From Nitrosomonadales bacterium (GTDB taxonomy: Bacteria > Pseudomonadota > Gammaproteobacteria > Burkholderiales > Methylophilaceae): DNA of 9,942 nt. This document shows positions 5,825-9,942 of the stretch, one piece after another. The stretch spans positions 1 to 9,942 of the forward strand of contig JABHXS010000018.1 in NCBI GenBank assembly GCA_018657165.1. Reading direction: 5' to 3'. Made by a program: the position numbers and the translations under genes. The notes beneath the pieces were generated by a model that saw nothing but the letters and a program-made list of their open reading frames with translations, was not told the origin of the DNA and ran no database searches. Positions within the stretch are counted from its first letter, which is position 1; each line of letters opens with the position of its first letter.

Positions 5825-7213
5825 ATGGCTAAAAAAATTAACAAGAAAGTTTTTGTCCTAGATACAAATGTGCTCTTGCATGATCCTTCGAGTTTATTTA
5901 GATTTGAGGAGCATGATATTTATTTACCTATGGTTACAATTGAAGAGTTAGATAATAATAAAAAGGGTAGCTCTGAAGTAGCCAGAAATGCAAGGCAGAC
6001 ACATAGGTACTTAGAAGAGATTATCGGCCCTGCCTCAGATTTAAAAAATGGATGTGCTCTAAAATCAGAAATAAACCCTCATATTGATGGCAATCTATTC
6101 TTGCAGACTGAAGCTATCAGCTATGAGCTACCAATTTTAGCTGGGGTTAAAGCAGACAATCAAATATTAAGTGTTGTTGTTAATCTTAAAAATAAACTTA
6201 AAAAAACAGATGTAATTTTAGTCTCAAAAGATTTTAATATAAGAATTAAAGCTCGTGCTTTAGGAATCCCTGCTCAAGATTATTTTAACGATAAAGTAAT
6301 GGCTGATGCAGAGTTGCTTTATACAGGAATATTTGAACTACCAGAAAATTTTTGGGAAAAACATAGTAAAGACATGGAGTCTTGGCAAGAGGAAGGCAAG
6401 ATGTTTTACAAGATAACGGGGCCATTATGTAAGAGTTTTTTTATTAATGCATTTATTTTTTATGATTTTGATAAGCCTTTTTACGCAATAGTAAAATCAA
6501 TTAATGGGAATTCAGCTACCCTTCAAATCGTTCAAGATTACGCTTTACCGAAATTTAATGTTTGGGGTATCAAAGCAAGAAATAAAGAGCAAAATTTTGC
6601 CCTCAATCTTCTAATGGACCCAAATATTGATTTTATATCTCTTTTAGGTCAAGCGGGCACAGGGAAAACTTTATTGGCGTTAGCTGCAGGCCTTGTTCAA
6701 ACCTTAGATAAAAAAATATATTCTGAAATTATTATGACAAGGGCTACAGTTTCTGTAGGGGATGATATTGGTTTTCTACCTGGGACTGAGGAAGAAAAAA
6801 TGACCCCTTGGATGGGTGCTTTAGAAGACAACCTGGATGTTTTAAATGAATCTGATGATAGTTCAGGTGATTGGGGAAGAGCGGCTACACAAGATTTAAT
6901 TAGATCGAGAATTAAAGTTAAGTCATTAAACTTTATGAGAGGAAGAACATTTCTAAATAAATTTTTAATTATTGATGAGGCTCAGAATTTAACACCTAAA
7001 CAAATGAAAACATTGGTTACGCGTGCGGGACCAGGAACCAAAATAGTTTGCTGTGGCAATATAGCTCAAATAGATACTCCTTATCTAACCGAGGGAAGCT
7101 CAGGGTTAACTTATGTTGTTGATCGTTTTAAAGGCTGGGAACATAACGGACATGTTACGTTAATGAGAGGAGAAAGATCGAGGTTAGCAGATTATGCAGC
7201 AGATGCACTTTAA
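5825..7213 (+). CDS. phoH: PIN-PhoH fusion ATPase (PhoH2/YlaK type)
   Basis: This is a two-domain protein of 462 residues. The N-terminal PIN domain (about 9-155) carries acidic residues of a predicted metal-dependent RNase: D13 in VLDTNVLLHD, E40/E41, D111 in KADNQIL, and D136 in VSKDFNIR. The C-terminal PhoH ATPase domain (about 245-462) has Walker A GQAGTGKT (275-282), Walker B LIIDEAQN (381-388), and a RGERSRLADYA tail (448-458). PhoH2 proteins from mycobacteria have been shown to have RNA helicase and RNase activity; that role is inferred here from domain architecture. All key residues look present. No Shine-Dalgarno precedes the ATG 13 bp after bcp. Its 3' end overlaps the transporter gene by 20 bp. 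Confidence 0.9.
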   Translation: MAKKINKKVFVLDTNVLLHDPSSLFRFEEHDIYLPMVTIEELDNNKKGSSEVARNARQTHRYLEEIIGPASDLKNGCALKSEINPHIDGNLFLQTEAISYELPILAGVKADNQILSVVVNLKNKLKKTDVILVSKDFNIRIKARALGIPAQDYFNDKVMADAELLYTGIFELPENFWEKHSKDMESWQEEGKMFYKITGPLCKSFFINAFIFYDFDKPFYAIVKSINGNSATLQIVQDYALPKFNVWGIKARNKEQNFALNLLMDPNIDFISLLGQAGTGKTLLALAAGLVQTLDKKIYSEIIMTRATVSVGDDIGFLPGTEEEKMTPWMGALEDNLDVLNESDDSSGDWGRAATQDLIRSRIKVKSLNFMRGRTFLNKFLIIDEAQNLTPKQMKTLVTRAGPGTKIVCCGNIAQIDTPYLTEGSSGLTYVVDRFKGWEHNGHVTLMRGERSRLADYAADAL

Positions 7214-8384
7214 TTCAAATTCAAAAAAAGGATTTTTTCCTTACCTTACCGCCCAATTTTTATCAGCTTTAGCAGATAATGCATTGTTATTTGCAGCAAT
7301 AGCTTTACTGGCTGAAATGAATGCGCCCACTTGGCACCAACCCCTTTTACTTCAATTTTTTGTTTTAGCCTACATAGCGCTTGCTCCTTTTGTTGGAGCA
7401 TTTGCTGATTCAAAACCAAAAGGTCAAGTTATGTTCTTATCTAATGGAATAAAACTTTTTGGTTGCCTGGCAATGTTTTTTGGTATGGAGCCTTTATATG
7501 CTTATGCTATTGTTGGTGTTGGTGCTGCTACCTATTCCCCTGCAAAATACGGTATTTTGACAGAGTTATTGCCTAAAGAATATTTGGTTGCTGCTAATGG
7601 ATGGGTAGAAGGTTTGACCGTAGCAGCAATTATTTTAGGTGCTATAGTCGGGGGATTGTTAGCAAAGTTTGACGTGAAAATGGCGATTTTAATCATTGCC
7701 ATTTTGTATCTTTTAGCAGCAATTTTTAATCGCTACATACCCACCCTTCCTGTGGATCATAAAATAAAATCAAAAAACCCATGGGCTTTATTTAAAGACT
7801 TTTACTTTTCTTTTACAAAACTCGCAAAAGACCAATTGGGTCAGCTCTCACTTGTAATAACAACGCTTTTTTGGGGTGCTGGAGCCACACTAAGATTGGT
7901 AATTATTGCGTGGGCCGCTTATGCCCTAAACTATGAGATTGATAAATCAACCCAGCTTTCTGCTGTTGTTGCCTTCGGTGTGGCAATCGGTGCAATCATT
8001 GCTGCACGTTATGTATCAATGAAAAGTTCAGTAAAGGTACTCCCCCTTGGAGTGATTATGGGTGCATTCGTCTGTTCAATGGTATTTGTTTCAAGTTGGC
8101 AGTTTGCTGCATTATTACTTCTATTTATTGGTATTTTTAGTGGCATGCTTATTGTGCCTCTTAATGCGCTACTCCAACATAGAGGACATATTCTAATTGG
8201 CTCTGGTCACTCAATTGCTGCTCAGAATTTTAGTGAAAACCTTGGTATTTTAATTCTTAGTGGCGCTTATACACTTATGGTTAAATATGGCCTTCCTATA
8301 AATGGGATTGTTTTTATATTCGGTTTATTTGTACTAATGACTATGGTAATTGCAAGTATTCATTACTCTCAAGATAATAAATAA
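7194..8384 (+). CDS. lplT: Lysophospholipid transporter LplT (MFS)
   Basis: This inner-membrane MFS flippase moves lysophospholipids (e.g. lyso-phosphatidylethanolamine) inward for re-acylation by Aas. At 396 residues it nearly equals E. coli LplT and has about 12 hydrophobic segments. Shared blocks include AQFLSALADNALLFAAIALL (20-39), VGVGAATYSPAKYGILTELL (107-126), TLFWGAGATLR (224-234), PLNALLQHRG (322-331) and AAQNFSEN (342-349). The partner Aas acyltransferase is not in the window. The start is chosen at ATG 7194, which has GAGG (7180-7183) ten bases upstream and lies within the end of the PIN-PhoH gene. A second in-frame ATG at 7203 is possible and would remove three residues without affecting the first membrane segment. 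Confidence 0.9.
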   Translation: MQQMHFNSNSKKGFFPYLTAQFLSALADNALLFAAIALLAEMNAPTWHQPLLLQFFVLAYIALAPFVGAFADSKPKGQVMFLSNGIKLFGCLAMFFGMEPLYAYAIVGVGAATYSPAKYGILTELLPKEYLVAANGWVEGLTVAAIILGAIVGGLLAKFDVKMAILIIAILYLLAAIFNRYIPTLPVDHKIKSKNPWALFKDFYFSFTKLAKDQLGQLSLVITTLFWGAGATLRLVIIAWAAYALNYEIDKSTQLSAVVAFGVAIGAIIAARYVSMKSSVKVLPLGVIMGAFVCSMVFVSSWQFAALLLLFIGIFSGMLIVPLNALLQHRGHILIGSGHSIAAQNFSENLGILILSGAYTLMVKYGLPINGIVFIFGLFVLMTMVIASIHYSQDNK

Positions 8385-8390
8385 TTTTTC

Positions 8391-9716
8391 TTAATGCAAC
8401 TTAACCCTTGTTTCTGTTCTCTGGCTAAATAACTTTCCAAGAAACCTAAATAGAGTGCTAGCAAATCCATGAAGCGCTACCAAATGCATTTGGTAAAGAG
8501 AAAGATACATTAGTTTTGCTATTAATCCTTCAATAAACATGCTTCCACCCAAAATTGAACCCATTAAATTTCCAACTGTAGAATATTGCCCTAGATTAAC
8601 TAGTGATCCGTAATCTTTATAAATATAATTAGGAAGTTTGTCTTTGCCGCCGACTATTTTCTTTATTGTTTTATACAATAATGAGGCTTGTTGGTGAGCA
8701 GCTTGAGCTCTAGGTGGAACATTCTCTATCGACCCTGGTGTAACTGGGCATGCAGCACAATCACCAAATGCAAAAATATTGTCATCCAATGTGGTTTGTA
8801 ATGTTGATCTTACTTTTAACTGATTGATATTATTTGTTTCTAATCCAGAAAGATTGCTTAAGAAATCTGGTGCCTTTATTCCAGCCGCCCAAACAACTAG
8901 ACTGGATAAAATTTTTCTATCCTTATTTGTTTTAACCCCATCAGCTGTTACTTCGACAACCCGCTCCCCTAAGAATAAATTTACTTTTAATTTTTTTAAT
9001 TCGTTTGCAACAGCCTGACTTATTCTTGCAGGGAGCGCTGGTAAAAGCCTAGGGCTTGCCTCAATTAAGTTAATATTAATATCTCTATCTGGATCAATAT
9101 TTTCTAATCCATAAGCTGCCATCTCCCGTGTAGCCTTATGAAGCTCAGCTGCAAGCTCTACTCCAGTAGCACCAGCTCCTACAATAACAACTTCTAATTG
9201 GCCTGGTAGAATTTTCGAAGATTGTGTTTGTGCCTTAACAATCGCATTATGTAAACGGCTATGAAAGCGTTCAGCTTGGTTTTGGTTATCAAGTGCAATA
9301 GAAAATTCAGCAGCCCCGCTGACAGAAAAATCATTTACAGTACTTCCAATAGACATAACTAAAGTATCGTACTTAAAACTTCTCCTTGATATAATTTCGT
9401 TGCCCTCATCATCATGATATGGCTCTAGGGAAACTTCTTTTTTCTTACGGTCTAATTTATCCATTCTACCCAAACGAAACTTAAAGCCATGCCAAAATCC
9501 TTGAGCCAAGTAATCAAGCTCATCCTTATCTGGGTTGATGCTCCCTGCTGCAATTTCGTGTAAAAGTGGCTTCCATATATGTGTTTTCTTTGCATCAATA
9601 AGTGTAATTTCTGCTTTTTTCTTTTTACCAAGCGTATTACCTAATTTAGTTGCCAGCTCCAAGCCTCCAGCACCTCCACCGACAATTAAAATTTTATGTA
9701 ATTGATTGCTTTCCAT
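8391..9716 (-). CDS. ndh: Type II NADH:quinone oxidoreductase (NDH-2)
   Basis: This is a non-proton-pumping FAD enzyme on the inner face of the membrane that oxidises NADH and reduces quinone. It has 441 residues, close to E. coli Ndh (434). The FAD-binding dinucleotide fold is IVGGGAGGLELA (11-22). The NAD(H)-binding fold is VVIVGAGATGVELAAEL (176-192). FAFGDCAAC (315-323) is the second FAD motif. RAQAAHQQ (336-343) matches the NDH-2 quinone-site signature AQxAxQQ. A C-terminal hydrophobic/amphipathic part (about 385-430) likely docks it to the membrane. It is transcribed leftward and its stop is 6 bp from the lplT stop. Start ATG 9716-9714 has only a weak AAAGAG-like site upstream. It would reoxidise NADH from formate oxidation, which is inference from context. 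Confidence 0.92.
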   Translation of the reverse strand: MESNQLHKILIVGGGAGGLELATKLGNTLGKKKKAEITLIDAKKTHIWKPLLHEIAAGSINPDKDELDYLAQGFWHGFKFRLGRMDKLDRKKKEVSLEPYHDDEGNEIISRRSFKYDTLVMSIGSTVNDFSVSGAAEFSIALDNQNQAERFHSRLHNAIVKAQTQSSKILPGQLEVVIVGAGATGVELAAELHKATREMAAYGLENIDPDRDININLIEASPRLLPALPARISQAVANELKKLKVNLFLGERVVEVTADGVKTNKDRKILSSLVVWAAGIKAPDFLSNLSGLETNNINQLKVRSTLQTTLDDNIFAFGDCAACPVTPGSIENVPPRAQAAHQQASLLYKTIKKIVGGKDKLPNYIYKDYGSLVNLGQYSTVGNLMGSILGGSMFIEGLIAKLMYLSLYQMHLVALHGFASTLFRFLGKLFSQRTETRVKLH

Positions 9717-9775
9717 ATTTTTACTCTTTTAAATTATGATTTTATTAATATTGATTTAATTTCAGACAAAAAAAA
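9717..9775 (-). promoter_or_regulatory. Probable ndh promoter and leader region
   Basis: This AT-rich stretch lies between the terminator hairpin and the ndh start. The hairpin would separate ndh from the cytochrome gene upstream, so ndh should have its own promoter here. I could not find a -35/-10 pair with good spacing; TATTAAT-like sequence is present around 9745-9752 on the minus strand. Assigned from position rather than from a clear motif. Confidence 0.3.
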
Positions 9776-9812
9776 CGACTAAGTTATTATAACTTAGTCG
9801 ATTGTTTTTTTT
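9768..9812 (-). terminator. Strong intrinsic terminator after the cytochrome gene, bidirectional in form
   Basis: A perfect inverted repeat spans 9776-9800: CGACTAAGTTAT and its complement around one central base, realistically a 10-bp stem with a 5-base loop. On the minus strand it is followed by eight T (9775-9768), directly downstream of the cytochrome stop at 9831. On the plus strand it is followed by ATTG and eight T (9805-9812), so it could also stop transcription from the left. This is the clearest terminator in the window. Confidence 0.85.
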
Positions 9813-9830
9813 ATTTCAGAGTTGTAACCG

Positions 9831-9942
9831 TTACTTAACGTTTTCGTTGCCCGTTAAACCTTGACTACCATTTGTTCTAACCCATGCAATTGTTTTTAAT
9901 AACTCATCAACCGTCATACCATCATCAGGGGCCATAACACCA
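9831..9942 (-). CDS. C-terminal end of a c-type cytochrome, possibly XoxG/MxaG (cytochrome cL) like
   Basis: Reading leftward from the right edge there are 36 open codons and a TAA at 9833-9831. The peptide begins GVMAPDDGMTVDELLKTIAW and continues with VRTNG. The hydrophobic helix with an IAWVR ending is the usual C-terminal helix of class I cytochromes c, and the GVM-x-GMT-LLKTIAWVR wording resembles the methanol dehydrogenase acceptor cytochrome cL family as I recall it. The haem motif CxxCH is off-window, so the family call rests on a short tail. A strong terminator lies 30 bp downstream. If correct, the methanol oxidation genes (xoxF or mxaF) would be expected just to the right. Confidence 0.5.
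   Translation of the reverse strand, partial: GVMAPDDGMTVDELLKTIAWVRTNGSQGLTGNENVK

Noticed and set aside
8824..9018. Open plus-strand frame inside ndh
   Set aside because: It is antisense to the NAD-binding half of ndh, which is intact, and the peptide shows no domain or start signal.
1..9942. CRISPR array, insertion sequence, prophage, toxin-antitoxin or tRNA/rRNA genes
   Set aside because: I saw no spaced direct repeats, transposase or integrase motifs, small paired genes or RNA folds on reading both strands. The only strong inverted repeat is a terminator.

Overview
The window looks like chromosomal DNA of a small-genome, AT-rich methylotrophic betaproteobacterium, most likely Methylophilales of the OM43 / 'Candidatus Methylopumilus' type. 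This is inferred from gene content and was not tested by a search. G+C is roughly a third by eye. Genes are packed with overlaps or gaps of a few bases, Shine-Dalgarno sites are sparse, and I see no mobile element, repeat array, CRISPR or RNA gene. The content fits C1 metabolism: an NAD-linked molybdenum formate dehydrogenase, molybdenum cofactor genes, and the tail of a c-type cytochrome resembling the methanol dehydrogenase electron acceptor.

Layout: (1) Positions 1-1834, minus strand: fdsG and fdsB of soluble NAD-dependent formate dehydrogenase. They overlap by 4 bp, and fdsB runs off the left edge, where fdsA is expected. (2) Positions 1835-1937: a very AT-rich divergent promoter region. 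(3) Positions 1938-5271, plus strand: molybdenum cofactor genes moaA-mobA-mobB-moeA in one tight run, probably an operon. It ends in a probable weak terminator at 5274-5318. (4) Positions 5350-8384, plus strand: a Bcp/PrxQ peroxiredoxin, a PIN-PhoH ATPase/nuclease and an LplT-type lysophospholipid transporter. The last two overlap by 20 bp. (5) Positions 8391-9716, minus strand: a type II NADH dehydrogenase whose stop codon is only 6 bp from that of lplT. (6) Positions 9717-9942: a strong hairpin terminator at 9776-9800 and, reading in from the right edge on the minus strand, the last 36 codons of a c-type cytochrome.

How it fits together: methanol oxidation would pass electrons to the cytochrome. 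Formate made downstream is oxidised by the Fds enzyme to CO2 and NADH, and Ndh returns NADH electrons to the quinone pool without proton pumping. The Moco genes next to fds supply the bis-MGD cofactor that the off-window FdsA subunit needs. MoaA makes the first pterin intermediate, MoeA inserts molybdenum, MobA adds GMP, and MobB is an accessory GTPase.

I did not find a new biological system. Nearly everything is a recognisable housekeeping or C1 gene. The points worth a second look are local: the divergent Fds/Moco arrangement, the MoaA Gly-Gly codons that also form the mobA ribosome binding site, the palindromic double -10 box, and the absence of the usual resolving cysteines in the peroxiredoxin.
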